From: Lutraria lutraria
Lineage: Eukaryota > Mollusca > Bivalvia > Venerida > Mactridae
Assembly (NCBI GenBank): GCA_964023205.1
Contig: OZ026844.1
Location: 6,880,840-6,944,839, forward strand
DNA: 64,000 nucleotides
Reading direction: 5' to 3'
Position 1 is the stretch's first letter; every line of letters begins with the position of its first letter. Under the pieces are notes generated by a model. It did not search any database. It had not been told where the DNA came from and saw only the letters and a list, made by a program, of their open reading frames with translations. The translations under genes and the position numbers were made by a program. This document shows, one piece after another, positions 1-13,800 of the stretch.

Positions 1-186
1 TCTCTGCAAGAGATTAGCTGTTGCAAGTGGGATCAAGTCACTTAGCGACACATTCCATATTCCATCATGCTTGAGTTCATCAACATTTTCATCAAACATC
101 TGTGATGATTCTTCTTTTGACTTATTAAACTTATCCAAGAAGCCAATATAGTGATTCTTTTGTTTCTTTAAATGATCACACGCTGA
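1..186 (-). CDS. Partial open reading frame at window edge, unknown protein
   Basis: Read on the minus strand from 186 down to 1, the sequence is open for 62 codons and runs off the window. It contains the stretch HLKKQKNHYIGFLDKFNKSK, followed by an acidic segment (SQMFDENVDELKHDGIWNVS) and a hydrophobic end (LSDLIPLATANLLQR). The composition (Lys/Glu/Asp-rich helix, one Trp, few Cys) looks protein-coding rather than random AT-rich DNA. An in-frame TAG (complement of 187-189) lies directly before it. The same frame continues upstream of that stop as NTSDSDVSSLS, so this is either the last readable part of a pseudogene or an exon beginning near 186 (a TTAG/TCAG acceptor-like sequence is there). 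I do not recognise the family. Confidence 0.4.
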
Positions 187-189
187 CTA

Positions 190-1057
190 ACTTAGAGAAG
201 AAACATCACTGTCACTAGTGTTGAATTGACATTGCATTGAAAAAAAACAATTGCCACCACCTGCTATTTAGGTTCTTTCCAAGTTAGTACTTATTAGCGT
301 ATTGTTAAGTCTGATTTCATGATGTTTCTTGGCTAGCCATAATTGCATGTTCAGTGCTTGTTGTTTCTGTGTTCTGTTGGTCTGTAGTTGGTTGCCTTCC
401 TTGGTTTATCTATTCTGTTTTAGACAGTTTAGCTATTTTCGCAATGTGCCTTTGCATAGGTCTGGTTCTTTTTCTCCACCATTTCTGATGTATGTTAGTA
501 ATATGTATTACAGGAATATTTATATCCTCATTGATACTTGTATCACTATCAGACCCTTGTAGAAGAGTGTATGTTTTATCATTATCTCTGTCATCATTTT
601 CGGATAACGTAAAAAGTATTTTACGCTTCCAAGTTGCCTGTTTGGTTGTTTTCTTGTACAGTTTTCAATAGAATGATCTACTTTCATTATTTTCAGTTCT
701 GTCTGAATTTGACACAATGGAACATCTGAAGATCTTTGCTATTCATTATCTGTTTTATTTTTAAGGCTAGACAGTATGCTTGATAGTGGTATGTCTTCAT
801 CAGAAGTGGACTTGGTCCTTTTTTCATCTCAATTTCATTTACGTCCTCCCTTTTATCTAATGATTTAATTTCATTCAGAGTCAAGTCTTTTTTTTTGTTG
901 GTCGAAAGAGTTCAATTAACATCACAGTGATAAAACCTGCTTGGTTCAGTCTTTCGTTTTCGATGTATCATCGAGATATCTGTCAGATATTTCATTTATT
1001 ATATCAAGAAAGTCTTCTTCGTCTGACCCGTCTTTTCCATGGTCACTTGTAATTTTA
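190..1057 (-). pseudogene. Decayed coding region of an acidic Ser/Asp-rich protein
   Basis: Several minus-strand pieces read like protein but lie in different frames separated by stops. The first, 1057 to 946, contains DEEDFLDIINEISDRYLDD and ends in TGA. The second, about 890 to 693, contains TLNEIKSLDKREDVNEIEM. A frame-shifted piece near 826-750 contains TSDEDIPLSSILSSLKNK. The fourth, about 690 to 410, contains TLSENDDRDNDKTYTLLQG and then SDSDTSINEDINIP. The last, about 235 to 190, contains NTSDSDVSSLS before a TAG. The acidic Ser/Asp-rich style recurs in all pieces, and they are collinear with the open piece at 1-186. This suggests one gene broken by frameshifts and stops. Such acidic N-termini occur in some transposase-derived proteins, but no catalytic motif is visible. 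A multi-exon gene with short introns is a less likely alternative. Confidence 0.4.
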
Positions 1058-1655
1058 ATTATAATGTATATAAATTTTGTAGTTTTAGAATATAACAGTT
1101 AATTTGTACGATAAGTCACAAGACGAGTTGTTGGATTTACACTTTACTTAAATAAAGAAGTATGTTCTGCTCATGAAACTTGGTGATTTTAAAGAATCAA
1201 CTACTGTTAGAATTTACATAATTATAGCATAATTTCAGTAGAAAGGGAAAAAACAAATTTAATTGTGTAAGTATTGAACCATGTAAGCTTTACTGTTTTT
1301 AAGTCCTGACCATTCAATAATTTGTATTTTAAAATCTTAATCATAAATAAGTTTATCTTACCTGTATTAATATCCAACTAATAGAACACCTTGTTTAAAT
1401 AAGAACACAACCCTTTTTATTTTATTGAACTTACTTCCATTTACTCTCAAATGAAATGAGAACAATTTCTCAGTGTCCTCTGGACAATGTATACATGTGG
1501 TACATCTTAGATTTCTTATCATTAATAACTCTTTACAAGTCAATAATAACTGTAAACATATATCACTTGTTTATGATAAAGACTGATACTAAAGAGACTA
1601 ATCTTAAGCTCCTAACTATGAATTAATTGGTATATGTTAGTGTATAAATCTTTCC
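1058..1655. other. No gene seen
   Basis: AT-rich sequence without a convincing reading frame, RNA gene or repeat. It separates the decayed coding region from the short GCAGATGAGCCC repeats. Confidence 0.5.
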
Positions 1656-1659
1656 CAAA

Positions 1660-1885
1660 ATTGCAGATGAGCCCTTATGTTTCTTAAGGATGAGTAGATG
1701 AGCCCATATGTTTCCAAGTAATTCATAAAAATGCAGATGAGCCCTTTTCATTAACCTGATTTTTCACTTTATCTTTTAGAAATTAAGTGGGAAATTTTTT
1801 TAACAGAAAGATAACAATAAAACATTATTATTTTTCACAAAAAGTCATTTTCGCCCAAAAGTGCAGATGAGCCCTTATGGTTCTT
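1660..1885 (+). repeat. Four scattered copies of a GCAGATGAGCCCTT motif
   Basis: Near-identical copies of (G/T)AGATGAGCCC(T/A) begin near 1663, 1695, 1733 and 1863. Two are followed by TTATG and one by ATATG. Spacings are irregular (about 32, 38 and 130 bases). They sit directly upstream of the large satellite and are not found inside its monomers, so they look like remnants of a separate short repeat. Confidence 0.6.
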
Positions 1886-1899
1886 ATGCGACGATATAT

Positions 1900-4800
1900 A
1901 CTTTGTTTAGAATTATTTCCGGTATATTTGTTTTCAAAATTTACAGCATATTGTTCTGTTGGAAAAACACAGTATTATGAATAAATCAGAATGAAATGAC
2001 TAATATACAAGCTGCAAATCCCATTTGATTTGTAAATATACAGTATTTGATTAATTACCCCAATTATTAAGGTCAAAATATCCTGAATTTAGTATTGTGG
2101 TATTTATAATCATTTTTCATTGAGGAATCTAGATTAAATGACCTAATTAATGATTTCATTCAACGGCATACATACTTTGCATTGAATTATTGATGGAATG
2201 TTTGTTTACAAGGTTTACAGAATATAGTTTTGTTAAAAAAACACATTATTGAGGTATCTTGATTAGATGACCTGATTAATGATTTCATGCAATGTGCATG
2301 AACTTTAAAAATTCTTTAAATGGGTTTGTTTCTGCAATATTCATTTACATATTTCACAGTCATATTTTGATTATAGACCCTAATTATTGACCTTATATGA
2401 TGTGCATTAACTCTTAATTTCAAATAATTATGACATGACCTAATTAATGAGTTTATTCAATGTGCATCAATTGTATATATACTTTGTAATGAATAATGTC
2501 TGGTATATTTGTTTTCAAAATTTACAGCATATTGTTTTGTTGGAAAAAACACAGTATTATGAATATATCAGAATGAAATGACTAATATACAAGGTGCAAA
2601 TCCCATTTGATTTGTAAATATACAGTATTTGATTAATTACCCCAATTATTTAGGACAAAATATCCTGAATTTAGTCTTGTGGTATTTATAATCATTTTTC
2701 ATTGAGGAATATTGATTAAATTTCCTAATTAATGATTTCATGCAATGTGCATATATACTTTGCATTGAATTATTGATGGGATGTTTGTTTACAAGGTTTA
2801 CAGCATATAGTTTTGTTCAAAAAACACATTATTGAAGAATCTTGATTAGATGACCTAATTAATGATTTCATGCAATGTGCATGAACTGTAAAAATTCTTT
2901 AAATGGGTTTGTTTCTGCAATATTCATTTACATATTTCACAGTCATATTTTGATTATAGACCCTAATTATTGACCTTATATGATGTGCATTAACTCTTAA
3001 TTTCAAATAATTATGACATGACCTAATTAATGAGTTTATTCAATGTGCATCAATTGTATATATACTTTGTATTGAATTATTTCCGGTATATTTGTTTTCA
3101 AAATTTACAGCATATTGTTTTGTTGGAAAATCACAGTATTATGAATATATCAGAATGAAATGATTATTATACATGCTGCCAATCCCATTTGATATGTAAA
3201 TATACAGTATTTGATTAATTACCCTAATTATTTAGGTCAAAATATCCTGAATTTATTCTTGTGGTATTTATAATCATTTTTCATTGGGAATCTTCATTAA
3301 ATTTCCTAATTAATAATTTCATGCAATGGCATACATACTTTGCATTGAATTATTGATGGGATGTTTGTTTACAAGGTTTACAGCATATAGTTTTGTTCAA
3401 AAAAACACATTATTGAGGTATCTTGATTAGATGACCTAATTAATGATTTCATGCAATGTGCATGAACTGTAAAAATTCTTTAAATGGGTTTGTTTCTGCA
3501 ATATTCATTTACATATTCCACAGTCATATTTTGATTATAAACTCTAATTATTGACATTTACATATTCCACAATCATATTTTTATTATAGGCCCTAATTAT
3601 TGACCTTATATGATGTGCATTAACTCTTAATTTCAAATAATTATGACATGACCTAATTAATGAGTTTATTCAATGTGCATCAATTGTATATATACTTTGT
3701 ATTGAATTATTTCCGGTATATTTGTTTTCAAAATTTACAGCATATTGTTTATTGGAAAAACACAGTTTTATGAATATATCAGAATGAAATGACTAATATA
3801 CAAGGTGCAAATCCCATATGATTTGTAAATATACAGTATTTGATTAATTACCCTAATTATTTAGGTCAAAATATCCTGAATTTAGTCTTGTGGTATTTAT
3901 AATCATTTTTCATTGAGGAATCTTGATTAAATGACCTAATTAATGATTTCATGCAATGGCATACATACTTTGCATTGAATTATTGATGGGATGTTTGTTT
4001 ACAAGGTTTACAGCATATAGTTTTGTCCAAAGAACACATTATTGAGGTATCTTGATTAGATGACCTAATTAATGATTGCATGCAATGTGCATGAACTGTA
4101 AAAATTCTTTAAATGGATTTGTTTCTGCAATATTCATTTACATATTCCACAGTCATATTTTGATTATAGACACTAATTATTGACCTTATATGATGTGCAT
4201 TAACTCTTAATATCAAATAATTATGACATGACCTAATTAATGAGTTTATTCAATGTGCATCAATTGTATATATATTTTGTAATGAATTATTTCTGGTATA
4301 TTTGTTTTCAAAATATACAGCATATTGTTTTGTTGGAAAATCACAGTATTATGAATAAATCAGAATGAAATGATTATTATACATGCTGCCAATCCCATTC
4401 GATTTGTAAATATACAGTATTTGATTAATTACACTAATTATTTAGGTCAAAATATCCTGAATTTAGTCTTGTGGTATTTATAATCATTTTTCATTGAGGA
4501 ATCTTGATTAAATGACCTAATTAATGATTTCATGCAATGTGCATACATACTTTGCATTGAATTATTGATTGGATGTTTGTTTACAAGGTTTACAGCATAT
4601 AGTTTTGTTAAAAAACCACATTATTGAGGTATATTGATTAGATGACCTAATTAATGATTTCATGCAATGTGCATGAATTGTAAAAATACTTTAAATGGAT
4701 TTGTTTCTGCAATATTCATTTACATATTCCACAGTCATATTTTGATTATAGACCCTAATTATTGACCTTATATGATGTGCATTAACTCTTAATTTCAAAT

Positions 4801-7800
4801 AATTATGACATGACCTAATTAATGAGTTTATTCAATGTGCATCAATTGTATATATACTTTGTATTGAATTATTTCCGGTATATTTGTTTTCAAAATTTAC
4901 AGCATATTGTTTTGTTGGAAAAACACAGTATTATGAATATATCAGAATGAAATGACTAATATACAAGGTGCAAATCCCATTTGATTTGTAAATATACAGT
5001 ATTTGATTAATTACCCTAATTATTTAGGTCAAAATACCCTGAATTTAGTCTTGTGGTATTTATAATCATTTTTCATTGAGGAATCTTGATTAAATGACCT
5101 AATTAATGATTTCATGCAATGTGCATACATACTTTGCATTGAATTATTCATGGGATGTTTGTTTACAAGGTTTACAGCATATAGTTTTGTTCAAAAAACA
5201 CATTATTGAGGTATATTAATTAGATGACATAATTAATGATTTCATGCAATGTGCATGAATTGTAAAAATACTTTAAATGGATTTGTTTCTGCAATATTCA
5301 TTTACATATTCCACAGTCATATTTTGATTATAGATCCTAATTATTGACCTTATATGATGTGCATTAACTCTTAATTTCAAATAATTATGACATGACCTAA
5401 TTAATGAGTTTATTCAATGTGCATCAATTTGATTTGTAAATATACAGTATTTGATTAATTACCCTAATTATTGAGGTCAAAATATCCTGAATTAATCTTG
5501 TGGTATTTATAATCATTTTTCATTGAGGAATCTTGATTAAATGACCTAATTAATGATTTCATGCAATGTGCAAACATACTTTGCATTGAATTATTGATGG
5601 GATGTTTGTTTACAAGGTTTACAGCATATAGTTTTGTTCAAAAAAACACATTATTGAGGTATCTTGATTAGATGACCTAATTAATGATTTCATGCAATGT
5701 GCATGAACTGTAAAAATTCTTTAAATGGGTTTGTTTCTGCAATATTCATTTACATATTCCACAGTCATATTTTGATTATAGACTCTACTTATTGACATTT
5801 ACATATTCCACAATCATATTTTGATTATAGACCCTAATTATTGACCTTATATGATGTGCATTAACTCTTAATTTCAAATAATTATGACATGACCTAATTA
5901 ATGAGTTTATTCAATGTGCATCAATTGTATATATACTTTGTATTGAATTATTTCCGGTATATTTGTTTTCAAAATTTACAGCATATTGTTTTGTTGGAAA
6001 AACACAGTATTATGAATATATCAGAATGAAATGACTAATATACAAGGTGCAAATCCCATTTGATTTGTAAATATACAGTATTTGATTAATTACCCTAATT
6101 ATTTAGGTCAAAATACCCTGAATTTAGTCTTGTGGTATTTATAATCATTTTTCATTGAGGAATCTTGCTTAAATGACCTAATTAATGATTTCATGCAATG
6201 GCATACATACTTTGCATTGAATTATTGATTGGATGTTTGTTTACAACGTTTACAGCATATAGTTTTGTTCAAAAAACACATTATTGAGGTATCTTGATTA
6301 GATGACCTAATTAATGAGTGCATGCAATGTGCATGAACTGTAAAAAATCTTTAAATGGAATTGTTTCTGCAATATTCATTTACATATTTCACAGTCATAT
6401 TTTGATTGAATACCCTAATTATTGACCTTATATGATGTGCATTAACTCTTAATTTCAAATAATTATGACATGACCTAATTAATGAGTTTATTCAATGTGC
6501 ATCAATTTGATTTGTAAATATACAGTATTTGATTAATTACCCTAATTATTGAGGTCAAAAAATCCTGAATTTAGTCTTGTGGTATTTATAATCATTTTTC
6601 ATTGAGGAATCTTGATTAAATGACCTAATTAATGATTTCATGCAATGGCATACATACTTTGCATTGAATTATTGATGGGATGTTTGTTTACAAGGTTTAC
6701 AGCATATAGTTTTGTCCAAAGAACACATTATTGAGGTATCTTGATTAGATGACCTAATTAATGATTGCATGCAATGTGCATGAACTGTAAAAATTCTTTA
6801 AATGGATTTGTTTCTGCAATATTCATTTACATATTCCACAGTCATATTTTGATTATAGACACTAATTATTGACCTTATATGATGTGCATTAACTCTTAAT
6901 ATCAAATAATTATGACATGACCTAATTAATGAGTTTATTCAATGTGCATCAATTGTATATATACTTTGTAATGAATTATTTCTGGTATATTTGTTTTCAA
7001 AATTTACAGCATATTGTTTTGTTGGAAAATCACAGTATTATGAATAAATCAGAATGAAATGATTATTATACATGCTGCCAATCCCATTCGATTTGTAAAT
7101 ATACAGTATTTGATTAATTACACTAATTATTTAGGTCAAAATATCCTGAATTTAGTCTTGTGGTATTTATAATCATTTTTCATTGAGGAATCTTGATTAA
7201 ATGACCTAATTAATGATTTCATGCAATGTGCATACATACTTTGCATTGAATTGTTGATTGGATGTTTGTTTACAAGGTTTACAGCATATAGTTTTGTTAA
7301 AAAACCACATTATTGAGGTATATTGATTAGATGACCTAATTAATGATTTCATGCAATGTGCATGAATTGTAAAAATACTTTAAATGGATTTGTTTCTGCA
7401 ATATTCATTTACATATTCCACAGTCATATTTTGATTATAGACCCTAATTATTGACCTTATATGATGTGCATTAACTCTTAATTTCAAATAATTATGACAT
7501 GACCTAATTAATGAGTTTATTCAATGTGCATCAATTGTATATATACTTTGTATTGAATTATTTCCGGTATATTTGTTTTCAAAATTTACAGCATATTAAT
7601 TTGTTGGAAAAACACAGTATTATGAATATACCAGAATGAAATGACTAATATACAAGGTGCAAATCCCATTTGATTTGTAAATATACAGTATTTGATTAAT
7701 TACCCTAATTATTTAGGTCAAAATACCCTGAATTTAGTCTTGTGGTATTTATAATCATTTTTCATTGAGGAATCTTGATTAAATGACCTAATTAATGATT

Positions 7801-10800
7801 TCATGCAATGTGCATACATACTTTGCATTGAATTATTGATGGGATGTTTGTTTACAACGTTTACAGCATATAGTTTTGTTCAAAAAACACATTATTGAGG
7901 TATCTTGATTAGATGACCTAATTAATGAGTGCATGCAATGTGCATGAACTGTAAAAATTCTTTAAATGGATTTGTTTCTGCAATATTCATTTACATATTC
8001 CACAGTCATATTTTGATTATAGACCCTAATTATTGACCTTATATGATGTGCATTAACTCTTAATTTCAAATAATTATGACATGACCTAATTAATGAGTTT
8101 ATTCAATGTGCATCAATTGTATATATACTTTGTAATTAATTATTTCTGGTATATTTGTTTTCAAAATTTACAGCATATTGTTTTGTTGGAAAATCACAGT
8201 ATTATGAATATATCAGAATGAAATGATTATTATACATGCTGCCAATCCCATTTGATATGTAAATATACAGTATTTGATTAATTACCCTAATTATTTAGGT
8301 CAAAATATCCTGAATTTAGTCTTGTGGTATTTATAATCATTTTTCATTGGGAATCTTCATTAAATTTCCTAATTAATAATTTCATGCAATGGCATACATA
8401 CTTTGCATTGAATTATTGATGGGATGTTTGTTTACAAGGTTTACAGCATAAGTTTGTTCATAAAACACATTATTGAGGAATCTTGATTAGTTGACCTAAT
8501 TAATGATTTCATGCAATGTGCATGAATTGTAAAAATACTTTAAATGGAATTGTTTCTGCAATATTCATTTACATATTCCACAGTCATATTTTGATTATAA
8601 ACTCTAATTATTGACATTTACATATTCCACAATCATATTTTTATTATAGGCCCTAATTATTGACCTTATATGATGTGCATTAACTCTTAATTTCAAATAA
8701 TTATGACATGACCTAATTAATGAGTTTATTCAATGTGCATCAATTGTATATATACTTTGTATTGAATTATTTCCGGTATATTTGTTTTCAAAATTTACAG
8801 CATATTGTTTATTGGAAAAACACAGTTTTATGAATATATCAGAATGAAATGACTAATATACAAGGTGCAAATCCCATATGATTTGTAAATATACAGTATT
8901 TGATTAATTACCCTAATTATTGAGGTCAAAATATCCTGAATTAATCTTGTGGTATTTATAATCATTTTTCATTGAGGAATCTTGATTAAATGACCTAATT
9001 AATGATTTCATGCAATGTGCAAACATACTTTGCATTGAATTATTGATGGGATGTTTGTTTACAAGGTTTACAGCATATAGTTTTGTTCAAAAAAACACAT
9101 TATTGAGGTATCTTGATTAGATGACCTAATTAATGATTTCATGCAATGTGCATGAACTGTAAAAATTCTTTAAATGGGTTTGTTTCTGCAATATTCATTT
9201 ACATATTCCACAGTCATATTTTGATTATAAACTCTAATTATTGACATTTACATATTCCACAATCATATTTTTATTATAGGCCCTAATTATTGACCTTATA
9301 TGATGTGCATTAACTCTTAATTTCAAATAATTATGACATGACCTAATTAATGAGTTTATTCAATGTGCATCAATTGTATATATACTTTGTATTGAATTAT
9401 TTCCGGTATATTTGTTTTCAAAATTTACAGCATATTGTTTATTGGAAAAACACAGTTTTATGAATATATCAGAATGAAATGACTAATATACAAGGTGCAA
9501 ATCCCATATGATTTGTAAATATACAGTATTTGATTAATTACCCTAATTATTTAGGTCAAAATATCCTGAATTTAGTCTTGTGGTATTTATAATCATTTTT
9601 CATTGAGGAATCTTGATTAAATGACCTAATTAATGATTTCATGCAATGGCATACATACTTTGCATTGAATTATTGATGGGATGTTTGTTTACAAGGTTTA
9701 CAGCATATAGTTTTGTCCAAAGAACACATTATTGAGGTATCTTGATTAGATGACCTAATTAATGATTGCATGCAATGTGCATGAACTGTAAAAATTCTTT
9801 AAATGGATTTGTTTCTGCAATATTCATTTACATATTCCACAGTCATATTTTGATTATAGACACTAATTATTGACCTTATATGATGTGCATTAACTCTTAA
9901 TATCAAATAATTATGACATGACCTAATTAATGAGTTTATTCAATGTGCATCAATTGTATATATATTTTGTAATGAATTATTTCTGGTATATTTGTTTTCA
10001 AAATTTACAGCATATTGTTTTGTTGGAAAAACACAGTATTATGAATATATCAGAATGAAATGACTAATATACAAGGTGCAAATCCCATTTGATTTGTAAA
10101 TATACAGTATTTGATTAATTACCCTAATTATTTAGGTCAAAATACCCTGAATTTAGTCTTGTGGTATTTATAATCATTTTTCATTGAGGAATCTTGCTTA
10201 AATGACCTAATTAATGATTTCATGCAATGGCATACATACTTTGCATTGAATTATTGATTGGATGTTTGTTTACAACGTTTACAGCATATAGTTTTGTTCA
10301 AAAAACACATTATTGAGGTATCTTGATTAGATGACCTAATTAATGAGTGCATGCAATGTGCATGAACTGTAAAAAATCTTTAAATGGAATTGTTTCTGCA
10401 ATATTCATTTACATATTTCACAGTCATATTTTGATTGAATACCCTAATTATTGACCTTATATGATGTGCATTAACTCTTAATTTCAAATAATTATGACAT
10501 GACCTAATTAATGAGTTTATTCAATGTGCATCAATTTGATTTGTAAATATACAGTATTTGATTAATTACCCTAATTATTGAGGTCAAAAAATCCTGAATT
10601 TAGTCTTGTGGTATTTATAATAATTTTTCATTGAGGAATCTTGATTAAATGACCTAATTAATGATTTCATGCAATGGCATACATACTTTGCATTGAATTA
10701 TTGATGGGATGTTTGTTTACAAGGTTTACAGCATATAGTTTTGTCCAAAGAACACATTATTGAGGTATCTTGATTAGATGACCTAATTAATGATTGCATG

Positions 10801-13800
10801 CAATGTGCATGAACTGTAAAAATTCTTTAAATGGATTTGTTTCTGCAATATTCATTTACATATTCCACAGTCATATTTTGATTATAGACACTAATTATTG
10901 ACCTTATATGATGTGCATTAACTCTTAATATCAAATAATTATGACATGACCTAATTAATGAGTTTATTCAATGTGCATCAATTGTATATATACTTTGTAA
11001 TGAATTATTTCTGGTATATTTGTTTTCAAAATTTACAGCATATTGTTTTGTTGGAAAATCACAGTATTATGAATAAATCAGAATGAAATGATTATTATAC
11101 ATGCTGCCAATCCCATTCGATTTGTAAATATACAGTATTTGATTAATTACACTAATTATTTAGGTCAAAATATCCTGAATTTAGTCTTGTGGTATTTATA
11201 ATCATTTTTCATTGAGGAATCTTGATTAAATGACCTAATTAATGATTTCATGCAATGTGCATACATACTTTGCATTGAATTGTTGATTGGATGTTTGTTT
11301 ACAAGGTTTACAGCATATAGTTTTGTTAAAAAACCACATTATTGAGGTATATTGATTAGATGACCTAATTAATGATTTCATGCAATGTGCATGAATTGTA
11401 AAAATACTTTAAATGGATTTGTTTCTGCAATATTCATTTACATATTCCACAGTCATATTTTGATTATAGACCCTAATTATTGACCTTATATGATGTGCAT
11501 TAACTCTTAATTTCAAATAATTATGACATGACCTAATTAATGAGTTTATTCAATGTGCATCAATTGTATATATACTTTGTATTGAATTATTTCCGGTATA
11601 TTTGTTTTCAAAATTTACAGCATATTAATTTGTTGGAAAAACACAGTATTATGAATATATCAGAATGAAATGACTAATATACAAGGTGCAAATCCCATTT
11701 GATTTGTAAATATACAGTATTTGATTAATTACCCTAATTATTTAGGTCAAAATACCCTGAATTTAGTCTTGTGGTATTTATAATCATTTTTCATTGAGGA
11801 ATCTTGATTAAATGACCTAATTAATGATTTCATGCAATGTGCATACATACTTTGCATTGAATTATTGATGGGATGTTTGTTTACAACGTTTACAGCATAT
11901 AGTTTTGTTCAAAAAACACATTATTGAGGTATCTTGATTAGATGACCTAATTAATGAGTGCATGCAATGTGCATGAACTGTAAAAATTCTTTAAATGGAT
12001 TTGTTTCTGCAATATTCATTTACATATTCCACAGTCATATTTTGATTATAGACCCTAATTATTGACCTTATATGATGTGCATTAACTCTTAATTTCAAAT
12101 AATTATGACATGACCTAATTAATGAGTTTATTCAATGTGCATCAATTGTATATATACTTTGTAATTAATTATTTCTGGTATATTTGTTTTCAAAATTTAC
12201 AGCATATTGTTTTGTTGGAAAATCACAGTATTATGAATATATCAGAATGAAATGATTATTATACATGCTGCCAATCCCATTTGATATGTAAATATACAGT
12301 ATTTGATTAATTACCCTAATTATTTAGGTCAAAATATCCTGAATTTAGTCTTGTGGTATTTATAATCATTTTTCATTGGGAATCTTCATTAAATTTCCTA
12401 ATTAATAATTTCATGCAATGGCATACATACTTTGCATTGAATTATTGATGGGATGTTTGTTTACAAGGTTTACAGCATAAGTTTGTTCATAAAACACATT
12501 ATTGAGGAATCTTGATTAGTTGACCTAATTAATGATTTCATGCAATGTGCATGAATTGTAAAAATACTTTAAATGGAATTGTTTCTGCAATATTCATTTA
12601 CATATTCCACAGTCATATTTTGATTATAAACTCTAATTATTGACATTTACATATTCCACAATCATATTTTGATTATAGGCCCTAATTATTGACCTTATAT
12701 GATGTGCATTAACTCTTAATTTCAAATAATTATGACATGACCTAATTAATGAGTTTATTCAATGTGCATCAATTGTATATATACTTTGTATTGAATTATT
12801 TCCGGTATATTTGTTTTCAAAATTTACAGCATATTGTTTATTGGAAAAACACAGTTTTATGAATATATCAGAATGAAATGACTAATATACAAGGTGCAAA
12901 TCCCATATGATTTGTAAATATACAGTATTTGATTAATTACCCTAATTATTGAGGTCAAAATATCCTGAATTAATCTTGTGGTATTTATAATCATTTTTCA
13001 TTGAGGAATCTTGATTAAATGACCTAATTAATGATTTCATGCAATGTGCAAACATACTTTGCATTGAATTATTGATGGGATGTTTGTTTACAAGGTTTAC
13101 AGCATATAGTTTTGTTCAAAAAAACACATTATTGAGGTATCTTGATTAGATGACCTAATTAATGATTTCATGCAATGTGCATGAACTGTAAAAATTCTTT
13201 AAATGGGTTTGTTTCTGCAATATTCATTTACATATTCCACAGTCATATTTTGATTATAAACTCTAATTATTGACATTTACATATTCCACAATCATATTTT
13301 TATTATAGGCCCTAATTATTGACCTTATATGATGTGCATTAACTCTTAATTTCAAATAATTATGACATGACCTAATTAATGAGTTTATTCAATGTGCATC
13401 AATTGTATATATACTTTGTATTGAATTATTTCCGGTATATTTGTTTTCAAAATTTACAGCATATTGTTTATTGGAAAAACACAGTTTTATGAATATATCA
13501 GAATGAAATGACTAATATACAAGGTGCAAATCCCATATGATTTGTAAATATACAGTATTTGATTAATTACCCTAATTATTTAGGTCAAAATATCCTGAAT
13601 TTAGTCTTGTGGTATTTATAATCATTTTTCATTGAGGAATCTTGATTAAATGACCTAATTAATGATTTCATGCAATGGCATACATACTTTGCATTGAATT
13701 ATTGATGGGATGTTTGTTTACAAGGTTTACAGCATATAGTTTTGTCCAAAGAACACATTATTGAGGTATCTTGATTAGATGACCTAATTAATGATTGCAT

